In this document: piece after piece, positions 25,002 to 32,481 of the stretch | How the letters are laid out: each line of letters opens with the position of its first letter | Position numbering within the stretch: the stretch's first letter is position 1 | Source of the DNA: Lachnospiraceae bacterium | GTDB taxonomy: Bacteria > Bacillota > Clostridia > Lachnospirales > Lachnospiraceae | Length of the DNA: 49,008 bases | Direction of reading: 5' to 3' | NCBI GenBank assembly: GCA_017938145.1 | Contig: JAGBCB010000042.1 | Location: forward strand, 1 to 49,008 | Made by a program: the position numbers and the translations under genes | The notes under the pieces: model-generated | Told to the model about the DNA's origin: nothing | Databases searched by the model: none | The model's input: only the letters and a program-made list of their open reading frames with translations

Positions 25002-25073
25002 ATGAACAACGGGAACGAAGGTTCGGTAATCTGTACTGTTTATGGGACACGTGTTGTGGATAATAGGAAGTGA
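25002..25073 (+). CDS. Possible 23-residue small protein or leader peptide
   Basis: ATG at 25002 is preceded by AAGGAG with a seven-base spacer, a textbook ribosome site, and the frame encodes 23 residues (begins MNNGNEGSVICTVYG) before TGA at 25071. It ends about 60 bases before the surface-protein start. It could be a leader peptide, a small protein or the remnant of a decayed gene. I recognise no homolog. Confidence 0.35.
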   Translation: MNNGNEGSVICTVYGTRVVDNRK

Positions 25074-25132
25074 ACAAGAGCCTTTTGTGGAAATTATCGT
25101 TAAAAGGTGTTTATTCTAGGAGGAAAATTATT

Positions 25133-26971
25133 GTGAAGGGACAAAAGAAAGAACAATTTGAACATGCTAAATATATTATGCTGATTGGAATAATATTAGT
25201 GTTGTTTGTACTATGTCCAACCCCTGTATTAGCTGATACAGAAAATATGTGTGTAGATGGCAAGGTGTATGAATACGAGAAGAACAATGAATATAATATT
25301 GCAGAAGAAGACACATATTATAATGCAATATCCTCGGATACATATGGAACATTTTGCTTAAGTGGGAATGTGGCTCTGGCAGGAGAAAAAGAAGGTGTTC
25401 CATCGTATGAAGTTAAAGGAGAGACACTGGCTTTATTATATGATTACACTGATACTATGCTGAATGCAGAAGTAGATGAATGGCATTTAGTTGAAGATAA
25501 AACAAAAAAAGTGAATGGCATTCCTCTAGGAGCAAAAATGCAAAAAGGTGCTATTATCGTTCAAATATCTAAAGACCGGAAAAACTGGCTGGATGCGGAA
25601 TGCATGGTAAATGTTTTTAGTGATATGCCTATAAGAACAAGTCCTATTTACTATGCTACAGATATTCAACTTATTAATGGTTGTTTTTACAAAGTAACAG
25701 TTGCGTATGAAATAAGCAGACGAACAGAAGATAATAATATATTTTTTATCAATACGGATAAGTATGAAAACAAAAAAGTAATTGAAGTGTATGAATTTTT
25801 TGCCTTTACAGAAAGTGGAGAAAACAGTATAGATTATTCTAAAACATACCGCCTGGGTTCAAGAGTCAGAGTTAAAAATTTTGATGGTTATTTTGGAGAG
25901 GAACTAATTGAAAAAGATGATATCCATTATGGATGGGAACTGGGGGACTTTTTCGTAAGTGGCTATACAGATGAGATTGTTAAGGAAGATACCAGTATAG
26001 TATTGTTGAAAAATGTGGGCGACAAGGTTACGCTTTGGTTTAAACTAAATGAAAATATTAATGCTTTACGTGGCGATGAAGCAAGAACGATCACAGCAGA
26101 TGAAGAAGGTTATGATCAGTATTTTGAAACGCCCAAAATGGATTTTGGACGTGGAGTACTAATTATTCGTTATATAGACCATAATAATGTAAAATCAGAT
26201 CCGATTATTTACACAAATTACTTGGAAGCAAATGCAACAGTCGGAACAGATGTTAAGGTTAGGTTGTTCGAGGAGGGAGACTATGAAGTTGCCCTTGATT
26301 ATGAAATTACAGAAGACAAATTAATTGATAAAGAGGGTCATTACCGGATTTTCTTCCGATTTTCTGTGCGAAACAGTAATTGTATGGTATATCCATTTGA
26401 TGTCAAGACTGGTAGTGAGTTAACGAACAGTTCTATGACAGAGAATGGTTTTCGCTTGGACTTGGCACAATCCAAATACTTGACGGTAAACATTAAGCGA
26501 GAAGTAATGAAGGACAGTGCCGATGGTCTTATTGAGGACACTCGTTTTAATGGACGTGCAAAAGAAGGTGTTGAGTATACCGACGAGGGAATTTATACAA
26601 TTACAGTGTATAATGAATACACGAATGAATCTACAATAAAGAAAATATATGTTGGAACCAATAGTATATTACGTGCCCATATGACGACAGGATTATCAAT
26701 TTTGGAGATAAATTCTTTGGTGGAGCAGGGTGCAACAATTAGTGAAGACGGAACTATTCAAATGGCAACAGTAGCGCCTGAGGTGGATAGAACCTTGCCT
26801 GTGATTACAGATATTCCGACAGAAGATACAAGTGTTTCAGAAGGAAGCAGCAATGAACTTGAAGAACCTCAAGTAAACATTGTAGGAATTGTTGTCGGCA
26901 TTGCTTTTGTAATTTTGGGTGCAATTGTGCTTCTTTATGTAGTGAAGAACAAGAAAAACCAGAGGCAATAG
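25133..26971 (+). CDS. Large single-pass surface protein of the toxin locus
   Basis: A 612-aa type I surface protein: signal peptide (about 12-37, IMLIGIILVLFVLCPTPVLA), a long extracellular part, and a C-terminal membrane helix (about 580-602) followed by KNKKNQRQ as cytoplasmic anchor. The extracellular region is beta-rich and ends with an Ig-like module (GIYTITVYNEYTNESTIKKI) and TTGLSILEINSLVEQGATI. No enzymatic motif is seen. GTG 25133 is chosen because AGGAGG sits eight bases upstream; the frame extends to 25070 without a ribosome site. It precedes the LHH toxin lipoprotein by 16 bases, so the two are probably one operon. It might present or position the toxin. The sequence is clearly more AT-rich than the glycosidase genes. 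Confidence 0.8.
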   Translation: MKGQKKEQFEHAKYIMLIGIILVLFVLCPTPVLADTENMCVDGKVYEYEKNNEYNIAEEDTYYNAISSDTYGTFCLSGNVALAGEKEGVPSYEVKGETLALLYDYTDTMLNAEVDEWHLVEDKTKKVNGIPLGAKMQKGAIIVQISKDRKNWLDAECMVNVFSDMPIRTSPIYYATDIQLINGCFYKVTVAYEISRRTEDNNIFFINTDKYENKKVIEVYEFFAFTESGENSIDYSKTYRLGSRVRVKNFDGYFGEELIEKDDIHYGWELGDFFVSGYTDEIVKEDTSIVLLKNVGDKVTLWFKLNENINALRGDEARTITADEEGYDQYFETPKMDFGRGVLIIRYIDHNNVKSDPIIYTNYLEANATVGTDVKVRLFEEGDYEVALDYEITEDKLIDKEGHYRIFFRFSVRNSNCMVYPFDVKTGSELTNSSMTENGFRLDLAQSKYLTVNIKREVMKDSADGLIEDTRFNGRAKEGVEYTDEGIYTITVYNEYTNESTIKKIYVGTNSILRAHMTTGLSILEINSLVEQGATISEDGTIQMATVAPEVDRTLPVITDIPTEDTSVSEGSSNELEEPQVNIVGIVVGIAFVILGAIVLLYVVKNKKNQRQ

Positions 26972-26987
26972 TGAAAGAAGGGATAAA

Positions 26988-28205
26988 ATGAAACGGATAC
27001 TCGCAATTATACTTATTCTTTCTATATCTTTGTCTGGATGTGGCTTGAAAGATAAGAAAGAAGCAACAGACAATGATTTGGCACATGAATTTATTGATTC
27101 AAATATTGTAGCGCAAGATAGCGAAGAACCGGTATATACAGGGTTAGATGATACTGAACTACTTGCCCATATAGAGGACTTAGTATATCGTGACGCAGTC
27201 CTTTCCTTTAACAGCGCAGAGTATATTGTAGAAGGTGTTAACGCTACATATGTTTCAAAGGAATATCTAGAAGAAGTGGCATACAATTCACAGTCCAATA
27301 TCTTTTTTGGGTTTACATTGGATGGGCTGAATGAGATATTTCAAGATACACGATACATTTTTACGTTAGGGGAAAATGGTAAAACAACAGTAGAAGCGTT
27401 GCAAGAAATTGAAGATGATTCAATGGAGACAATGCTTAAAAATCTTGCAATTGGAACGGGAGTTATTCTTGTTTGTGTAACTGTTTCAGTTGTTTCGGCT
27501 GGAGCAGGAGCGCCAGCTATAAGTATGATATTTGCCGCATCTGCAACAACTGCAGAAACCTTTGCTATTTCCTCTGCCGCTTTTGGAGGTATTTCTGCCG
27601 GTGTTGTAAGAGGCATACAAACAGGCGATTTTAACGAAGCACTAGAAGCGGCTGCATTGGGTGCAAGTGAAGGCTTTAAGTGGGGAGCTATCAGCGGAGC
27701 TGTTATTGGTGGAGCAAGCGAAGCATTTTTGTTAAATGTAGGAACAAAGAACGGTTTAACGATGAATGAGGTCGCACTTATTCAGGTGGATTCACAATAT
27801 CCGATTGAGGTAATTGCACGATTTAATTCAATAGAACAATATAAAATTTGTAGAGATGCAGGTTTGAAAGCAAACATGGTAAATGGAAAAACTGCATTAG
27901 TACGAAAGATTGATTTGAATTATGTTGATGAACTGACAGGTAAAACAAATTTGCAATTGATGCAGGATGGATATGCACCAATTGATCCGACTGGACAGAA
28001 GTATCAGTTGCATCATATAGGGCAGAGTAATGATTCTCCTCTTGCTATTTTAACACAAGCGGAACATATGGGAAATGGAAATGATTCGATATGGCATGTT
28101 TTGACAGAGGGATTTGATAATCCGTCAAGCCAACCGGGATGGTCGAATATAAGAGCACAGTTTTGGAAAGACTACGCAAGACAAGCTGTTTCAGGAGGTG
28201 TTTAA
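26988..28205 (+). CDS. Lipoprotein with C-terminal LHH-family nuclease toxin domain
   Basis: Predicted polymorphic toxin of 405 aa. The N-terminus is a lipoprotein signal (lipobox LSGC, Cys near 18). Residues about 145-250 form a Gly/Ala-rich hydrophobic stretch (GTGVILVCVTVSVVSAGAGA; later GFKWGAISGAVIGGASEA) typical of the pre-toxin region of contact-dependent toxins. The C-terminal domain (about 255-405) has KTALVRKIDLNYVDELTGKT and the LHH signature YQLHHIGQ (H342, H343) followed by LTQAEH and a distal H, the HNH/endonuclease VII-like metal site. It should cut DNA (or RNA) in target cells. The immunity gene overlaps its stop. A lipid-anchored toxin in a Gram-positive is unusual; most use LXG or WXG type VII signals. 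Confidence 0.85.
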   Translation: MKRILAIILILSISLSGCGLKDKKEATDNDLAHEFIDSNIVAQDSEEPVYTGLDDTELLAHIEDLVYRDAVLSFNSAEYIVEGVNATYVSKEYLEEVAYNSQSNIFFGFTLDGLNEIFQDTRYIFTLGENGKTTVEALQEIEDDSMETMLKNLAIGTGVILVCVTVSVVSAGAGAPAISMIFAASATTAETFAISSAAFGGISAGVVRGIQTGDFNEALEAAALGASEGFKWGAISGAVIGGASEAFLLNVGTKNGLTMNEVALIQVDSQYPIEVIARFNSIEQYKICRDAGLKANMVNGKTALVRKIDLNYVDELTGKTNLQLMQDGYAPIDPTGQKYQLHHIGQSNDSPLAILTQAEHMGNGNDSIWHVLTEGFDNPSSQPGWSNIRAQFWKDYARQAVSGGV

Positions 28206-28594
28206 TGATGAGACTGTTGGAAATAATTGAAAATAGTGAAAAGGTATTTACTTATGCCTCTATGTCATACGAGAAAATTCAGCAAGCTGAAAAGGAACTT
28301 AAAGTGTCCTTTTCTGAGGAGTATAAAGAGTACCTTGCAGAGTACGGAGTGGCAATCTTTAACGGTCACGAGTTGACCGGTTTATGTGATGGAAAAAGAT
28401 TGGATGTAGTTCGTATTACTTGTAAAGAAAGAGAAATAAGTGAGTTTGTTCCAAGTGATTGGTATGTTGTAGAGAATCTTGATATAGATGGCATTGTTAT
28501 TTGGCAAAACCAGAGTGGGGAAGTATTTCAAACTTCGCCAATGCGTGACAGTACAAAAATAGCAAACTCTATTGCAGAATATGTATTGTTGTAA
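28205..28594 (+). CDS. SMI1/KNR4 (SUKH)-type immunity protein
   Basis: A 129-aa protein whose sequence fits the SMI1/KNR4 (SUKH) superfamily, the most common class of immunity proteins in polymorphic toxin loci: YEKIQQAEKELKVSFSEEYK (about 18-37), the EYLAEYGVAIF turn, and the VVENLDIDGIVIWQNQSGEV strand pair. It is expected to bind and neutralise the neighbouring LHH nuclease in the cytoplasm. ATG 28205 overlaps the toxin stop (TAATG) and follows AGGAGG by six bases, so translation is coupled. The open frame upstream of 28205 is inside the toxin gene and is not used. Confidence 0.85.
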   Translation: MMRLLEIIENSEKVFTYASMSYEKIQQAEKELKVSFSEEYKEYLAEYGVAIFNGHELTGLCDGKRLDVVRITCKEREISEFVPSDWYVVENLDIDGIVIWQNQSGEVFQTSPMRDSTKIANSIAEYVLL

Positions 28595-28680
28595 AAAAAT
28601 AATTATATCTGTAAAGGGCTGTGGTTTTAGGAAGATGCACTAAGTAGAGGTCATATTTTTGCAATGAAAGAGGAAACGTA

Positions 28681-28875
28681 ATGAAAATAATACATACACC
28701 CCAAAATCCGAGTCGCTGTCCAGAATGTGAAAGTGACAGGGTTTCTTTGGAAAACAAGGTATATTATAATGGAAAGATAAATTTAGGAACATGGATGTGT
28801 TTAAATTGTGGATACACCATTGGAAGAAAAATGTCTATTTATGATGACAATGAAATTGACGCAAGAAGTATATGA
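28681..28875 (+). CDS. Small zinc-ribbon protein
   Basis: A 64-aa protein with two CxxC knuckles, CPEC (13-16) and CLNC (about 40-43), forming a zinc ribbon. GAGG with a suitable spacer precedes the ATG. It lies 86 bases after the immunity gene in the same direction and may belong to the toxin locus. The function is unknown. Similar orphan zinc ribbons are common downstream of toxin-immunity genes, but this link is only positional. Confidence 0.7.
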   Translation: MKIIHTPQNPSRCPECESDRVSLENKVYYNGKINLGTWMCLNCGYTIGRKMSIYDDNEIDARSI

Positions 28876-28945
28876 ACAGGGACGGTTTATTATATTCAAT
28901 TTTGGACGGAGTATAAATGAAGAAGTGAAAAATAGAGGTTGGTAA

Positions 28946-28993
28946 AATAATACATCCCTGTACACATAGGTTGGAGTACGGGGATGTATTATT
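28946..28993 (-). terminator. Long hairpin between convergent genes
   Basis: AATAATACATCCCTGTAC pairs with GTACGGGGATGTATTATT (18 bp, one G-T-type mismatch). Read on the minus strand it is followed by a T-rich run and lies just after the stop of the GIY-YIG gene, so it most likely terminates that gene. Confidence 0.65.
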
Positions 28994-29004
28994 AACAACC
29001 ATCT

Positions 29005-29607
29005 TTAATAATTTCTCCACTGTGTTTCTTCAGCAATATCTGCCAGTAGCTTCCCGTTATAAGTAAAGTATTGAGGCCCGGCAACAGGATAGCCCTTGAT
29101 GCCGGAAGCAATTCCGGAAATAGAAGTAAGCTCCTCCTTGTATAAGACCTTTCTTTCACTTGCAACAGTGACTTTTATGGATGGGTCTGGAACATAAACA
29201 AGTTCTGCGCCTAATGGAATATTGCATTCAAAGAAATTGATGGCAGGGCGTTTTGCTTTTGTAGTGGTGGTGGAAGTGGCGGCAACCTGCATTTTTCTTA
29301 ATTTGTCCTGCGTACCGCTTATTGTGGCGATAGCTTCAAGTAAGTTGTAAGCTTCTTCGGGAGACATAACAAAGAACTCTCGGTTTTTGGAAACACGGAG
29401 GTCTGAATTTAGGTTATCAATTAGTATATGGAGTTTTTTGTCTTCCAGATTGCCACTGGTTTCGTATGTAGCATATACTTCATAGTCATATGGAAGGGCA
29501 GTGGTGCTTAACTGCTGTCTTCTTGTTTCAACATTTGTAGCATATCCCAATTTCACCATGCCATTGAGGGCAGGATTTGTCATTATATAAATGTATCCCT
29601 TTGCCAT
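29005..29607 (-). CDS. T5orf172 GIY-YIG nuclease-like protein with RAMA-like C-terminal domain
   Basis: A 200-aa protein. The N-terminal part (about 1-95) is a T5orf172/MUG113-type GIY-YIG domain: GYIYIMTNP, then MVKLGYATNVETRRQQL and a helix with Glu. The C-terminal part (about 125-200) resembles the RAMA or restriction-associated domain: GAELVYVPDPSIKVTVASER, ELTSISGIASGIKG and GPQYFTYNGKLLADIAEE. RAMA modules are linked with modified-DNA recognition and restriction systems. The combination suggests a nuclease directed to particular DNA. No partner methylase is nearby. It is convergent with the zinc-ribbon gene. The domain calls are by eye; the RAMA match is weaker than the GIY-YIG match. 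Confidence 0.78.
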   Translation of the reverse strand: MAKGYIYIMTNPALNGMVKLGYATNVETRRQQLSTTALPYDYEVYATYETSGNLEDKKLHILIDNLNSDLRVSKNREFFVMSPEEAYNLLEAIATISGTQDKLRKMQVAATSTTTTKAKRPAINFFECNIPLGAELVYVPDPSIKVTVASERKVLYKEELTSISGIASGIKGYPVAGPQYFTYNGKLLADIAEETQWRNY

Positions 29608-29725
29608 AAAGTCACCTCATATGTGTATAATTTAAAACCTTAGTTATATAATAAATGAATTGCTGAAATATTGCAATGAAATAAATTAGTACGAACTACT
29701 TTAGCCGAACCGGTCTTAAATATTC

Positions 29726-29998
29726 TTATTTCTCTACCATTAGTTTTAACCCTAACGATCTCAAAATTTTCAACAGAGTAGCCAAATTCGGTGTGGTTTG
29801 AAACGACTCGATTCTGGCAACAGAGGACTGCGGAATTCCGCAAATCTTGGCGAGGTCACGTTGGCTTAAACCAAGAGCATTTCGTTGTTCAATAACAGCA
29901 CTGATGATTTTTGCTTGTTCTTCAATTTCAGCTAAATCACGACCACTTGCAGAATCTAGTTTTTGGACATATTCTTTGTAATCATTCCAGGTTTGCAT
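29726..29998 (-). CDS. XRE-type HTH protein, HigA-like (orphan antitoxin or regulator)
   Basis: A 90-aa protein with a C-terminal helix-turn-helix (about 34-85: LGLSQRDLAKICGIPQSSVA, then TTPNLATLLKILRSLGL), typical of HigA-type antitoxins and small XRE regulators. The start is ATG 29998, seven bases after GGAGG; the frame opens upstream with TTG. No RelE/HigB-like toxin is next to it on either side, and the region downstream toward 29608 has no matching frame. It is either an orphan antitoxin or a free regulator. The array of hairpin repeats begins upstream of it. Confidence 0.8.
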   Translation of the reverse strand: MQTWNDYKEYVQKLDSASGRDLAEIEEQAKIISAVIEQRNALGLSQRDLAKICGIPQSSVARIESFQTTPNLATLLKILRSLGLKLMVEK

Positions 29999-30080
29999 AG
30001 ACAAGCCCTCCAATCTGTATACTATATTCTAGATTCAATGATAGCACAAATGCTATCACAAGGCAAGAATGCTTTTTGCG

Positions 30081-30345
30081 TTGGGCACATAGCAAAAAAA
30101 CTTGCCTTAAATACCCACCAGAAAGCGGCATTTTTGCCGGATTTGGCAGTTGGTTGGGCATATACAGAAAAACTGTGTCCCAATACCCGGGGTGCCGGGC
30201 ATTTCTATGAAATTTTTAAATATTTTGGGCACATAGCAAAAAACATGCTTCAAATACCCACCAGGAAGCGATTTTCTGCGAAATAGCGGATTTGCGTGGG
30301 TATATAGCGAAAAATTGAGTCAGAATACCCAATCATGCCCGGAAA
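30081..30345. repeat. Four tandem 71-73-bp hairpin repeats
   Basis: Units start near 30081, 30154, 30225 and 30296. Each begins TTGGGCAYATAGCRAAAAA (variants TTGGGCATATACAGAAAAA and GTGGGTATATAGCGAAAAA) and has AATACCC 28-29 bases later. TGGG and CCCA pair as a hairpin within most units; in unit B the CCCA becomes CCCG. Units A and C are most alike (CACCAgAAAGCGGCATTT against CACCAGGAAGCGATTTTC). The repeat is not found elsewhere in the window. Confidence 0.75.
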
Positions 30346-30389
30346 ATGTGCCCGGTAGCAAAAATACTATATCAAGCGTTATTTTTACG

Positions 30390-30430
30390 CAACAAAAAGG
30401 GGCTGCGCCCAATCAGGTAGCAGCCCCTTA
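30390..30430 (-). terminator. Terminator of the AGCS symporter gene
   Basis: On the minus strand AAGGGGCTGC and GCAGCCCCTT form a 10-bp stem with a 13-base loop, followed by TTTTTG. Confidence 0.85.
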
Positions 30431-30470
30431 AACTATCAATCGAACTATTCAGTGATATCCTAACTAAATC

Positions 30471-32027
30471 TTACTCCTCTGTCACTTCACGTGCCATCTC
30501 CTGCTTCTGAATCTCAGGATCAACATTGTACATAGGCTCAATATCCTCACCATTCTTCACTCTTCTTAAGTAGTTCTTTGTAATCTTAACAACCAGCGGA
30601 GAAAGTGTCAGGACACCGATAAGGTTAGGAATCATCATAAGGCCGTTAAAGGTGTCGGAAATATCCCATGCAAGGGAGGAAGTAAGCACCGCACCGAAGA
30701 TAACGGTACATACGTGGATAATGCGGAAGACAACGGTTGTCTTGGCACCGAAGAGATATTCCCATGCCTTGGAACCATAGTGGGACCAGCCAAGTACTGT
30801 AGTGAATGCAAACAGGAACATTGCAATGGCAACGAACTTTCCGCCGATACCGAACCATGGGAATACGGTGTTGAAGGCACCGCCAACGAGCGTTGCGTCG
30901 GTATAACCTGCTGCGATTTCACCGGTTACAACGTTAAATACGCCGCCTTCCAGTCCGCCTGCGGTAAGAATAACAAGAGCGGTCATGGTGCAGACTACCA
31001 TAGTGTCAGCGAATACTTCGAAGATACCCCACATACCCTGAACAACAGGCTCCTTAATGTTGGAGTTGGAGTGAACCATAACGGAAGAACCAAGACCTGC
31101 TTCGTTGGAGAACACGCCGCGCTTGAAGCCCTGGGTAATAACCTTGCTGACAACGGCACCAATACCGCCGCCAACGAATGCTTCCGGACTGAATGCATTC
31201 ACAAAAATAGCCTTAAGTGCAAGCAGAATGTTTGCGTAGTTTACACCGATGATAACAAGGCTGCCGGCAACGAAAAGCACTACCATGAAAGGTACGATTT
31301 TCTCGGCAACGTTAGCAATTCTCTTAAGACCGCCCAGAGTGATAAGTGCGGTAAGAAGCATAACGATGGCACCGAGGATGATGTTATATAAAGAAACGCC
31401 GGAAAATACTTCAATGGAAGAAAGGGCGGAAACATCAAAGGCCTGGGCTACGTTGGTAACGATTTTGTTTACCTGGCCCATACTTCCGATACCGAAGGAA
31501 GCGAGCATTGCGAAGAGACAGAAAAGAACTGCGAGAACCTTTCCCACATGCTTCATGCCCTTCTTTTTGCCGAGACCATCCGCAAGATAGTACATAGCAC
31601 CACCGGACCATTCACCGTTTTCGTTCTTTCTGCGGTAGTAAATACCGAGAACGTTTTCTGCGTAGTTGGTCATCATACCGAAGAATGCGGCAACCCACAT
31701 CCAGAATACAGCGCCTGCACCACCGATGCAGATAGCGGAAGCAACGCCGGCAATGTTACCGGTACCCACGGTTGCGGCAAGAGCAGTACACAGTGCCTGG
31801 AACGGAGAAATGGAACCCGCTTCCTTACTGTGCTTGATAACGTCCTGCTTGAAAAGACGGCCGATAGTTTTCTTAAACCACAGCCCAATGTGAGTTACTT
31901 GGAAAAACTTTGTCATTGTGGTAACGATGATACCTGTGCCGACAAGGAGTAAAAGACCGAAGGCACCCCATACAACGCTGTTAATTTCGCCGTTGATGCT
32001 TTCTATCGTTTGTAAGATTTTGTCCAT
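30471..32027 (-). CDS. AGCS-family sodium:glycine/alanine symporter
   Basis: Na+-coupled amino-acid importer of the alanine/glycine:cation symporter family, 518 aa with about ten to eleven membrane helices. Family blocks are visible: ALAATVGTGNIAGVASAICI (about 85-104), AVFWMWVAAFFGM, GGAMYYL, FKRGVFSNEAGLGSS (about 285-300) and GWSHYGSKAWEYLFG. Transport of glycine rather than only alanine is indicated by the tandem glycine riboswitch in its leader, which is followed by an intrinsic terminator before the ribosome site. It is monocistronic, with a consensus promoter upstream and its own terminator. Imported glycine could feed the glycine cleavage or one-carbon pathways. Confidence 0.93.
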   Translation of the reverse strand: MDKILQTIESINGEINSVVWGAFGLLLLVGTGIIVTTMTKFFQVTHIGLWFKKTIGRLFKQDVIKHSKEAGSISPFQALCTALAATVGTGNIAGVASAICIGGAGAVFWMWVAAFFGMMTNYAENVLGIYYRRKNENGEWSGGAMYYLADGLGKKKGMKHVGKVLAVLFCLFAMLASFGIGSMGQVNKIVTNVAQAFDVSALSSIEVFSGVSLYNIILGAIVMLLTALITLGGLKRIANVAEKIVPFMVVLFVAGSLVIIGVNYANILLALKAIFVNAFSPEAFVGGGIGAVVSKVITQGFKRGVFSNEAGLGSSVMVHSNSNIKEPVVQGMWGIFEVFADTMVVCTMTALVILTAGGLEGGVFNVVTGEIAAGYTDATLVGGAFNTVFPWFGIGGKFVAIAMFLFAFTTVLGWSHYGSKAWEYLFGAKTTVVFRIIHVCTVIFGAVLTSSLAWDISDTFNGLMMIPNLIGVLTLSPLVVKITKNYLRRVKNGEDIEPMYNVDPEIQKQEMAREVTEE

Positions 32028-32062
32028 AAAAGGAACCTCCTAAGTAAAAATATTTGTTAAAC

Positions 32063-32096
32063 AAAAAAACACCGCTAACCAATCCGGATAGCGGTG
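32063..32096 (-). terminator. Riboswitch expression-platform terminator
   Basis: On the minus strand CACCGCTA and TAGCGGTG form an 8-bp stem with an 11-base loop, followed by seven T. It lies between the glycine riboswitch and the start codon of the symporter gene. Confidence 0.85.
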
Positions 32097-32136
32097 AGAA
32101 AATGACAACGGTCAACATAAGTGTTCCGTAAAAAAT

Positions 32137-32300
32137 TGATCTGTCCTTTTGCCTGAGAGATTTGGGTGTACCCCTTGCACCTTCGGCATCCGCGTAAAAG
32201 CGGACTTCTCCAGATTGCTATCCGTCAGCAGTCCCCGTCAAAATGACACCCGAGAGTATTACCCCTTTGGAAAGGCAAACGCCTAATCTCCTGCTGATTT
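32137..32300 (-). ncRNA. Tandem glycine riboswitch
   Basis: The minus-strand sequence carries the glycine aptamer signature CTCTCAGGCAAAAGGACAG (32141-32159) preceded by GGAGA, GCCGAAGG and GCAA, which make up the 3' aptamer. A second, more divergent aptamer copy with GGAGA and ACTCTCGGGTG lies 5' of it (to about 32300). A terminator follows before the AGCS symporter gene. It senses glycine and controls the glycine/alanine importer. Whether ligand turns expression up or down cannot be decided by eye. Confidence 0.9.
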
Positions 32301-32329
32301 CATTTAGCCTTATTCAGTTTAATGGGGTG

Positions 32330-32358
32330 ATTATACTACCATTATTTGTCTGTGTCAA
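32330..32358 (-). promoter_or_regulatory. Consensus promoter of the glycine-riboswitch transcript
   Basis: On the minus strand TTGACA (32353-32358), 17 bp, TATAAT (32330-32335): a perfect sigma-A promoter. Confidence 0.85.
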
Positions 32359-32402
32359 GAGGACAATTGTATGTTTCGCAAAGAAAATGCACGATAGTAC
32401 TA

Positions 32403-32432
32403 TTGCTTTTTAAACATGGTCCGTAGTAAAAT
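32403..32432 (+). promoter_or_regulatory. Possible promoter of the DUF2207 gene
   Basis: TTGCTT (32403-32408), an 18-bp spacer and TAAAAT (32427-32432). Confidence 0.45.
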
Positions 32433-32481
32433 AGTAGTAACAAATTCATAGCTATTTATGTGGGAGAGAAAGGAGATTGTT

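Larger units (their letters stand above)
24813..25132 (+). other. 320-base gap: weak terminator and one short ORF
   Basis: This gap holds an imperfect terminator (24834-24866) and then AT-rich sequence. A short ORF with a strong ribosome site lies at 25002-25073. No convincing promoter box pair was found for the downstream surface-protein gene. Confidence 0.5.
29999..30470. other. 472-base non-coding region with a repeat array
   Basis: No gene is supportable. The stretch contains the promoter region of the HTH gene (minus), four hairpin repeats (30081-30345) and the terminator of the symporter gene. A 107-codon frame across the repeats has no ribosome site and is made of the repeats themselves. 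Confidence 0.7.
32028..32481. other. 454-base divergent regulatory region
   Basis: Holds, on the minus strand, the ribosome site of the symporter, its attenuator terminator, the tandem glycine riboswitch and a consensus promoter. On the plus strand it holds a weak promoter for the DUF2207 gene. Confidence 0.8.

Noticed and set aside
29608-29725. HigB/RelE toxin partner for the HTH protein
   Set aside because: No frame of suitable length or motif is present on either side of the HTH gene; nothing toxin-like is visible.
29963-30286. 107-codon plus-strand frame across the repeat array
   Set aside because: It has no ribosome site, overlaps the HTH gene on the other strand, and its internal similarity (two GHIAK segments) comes from the DNA repeats.
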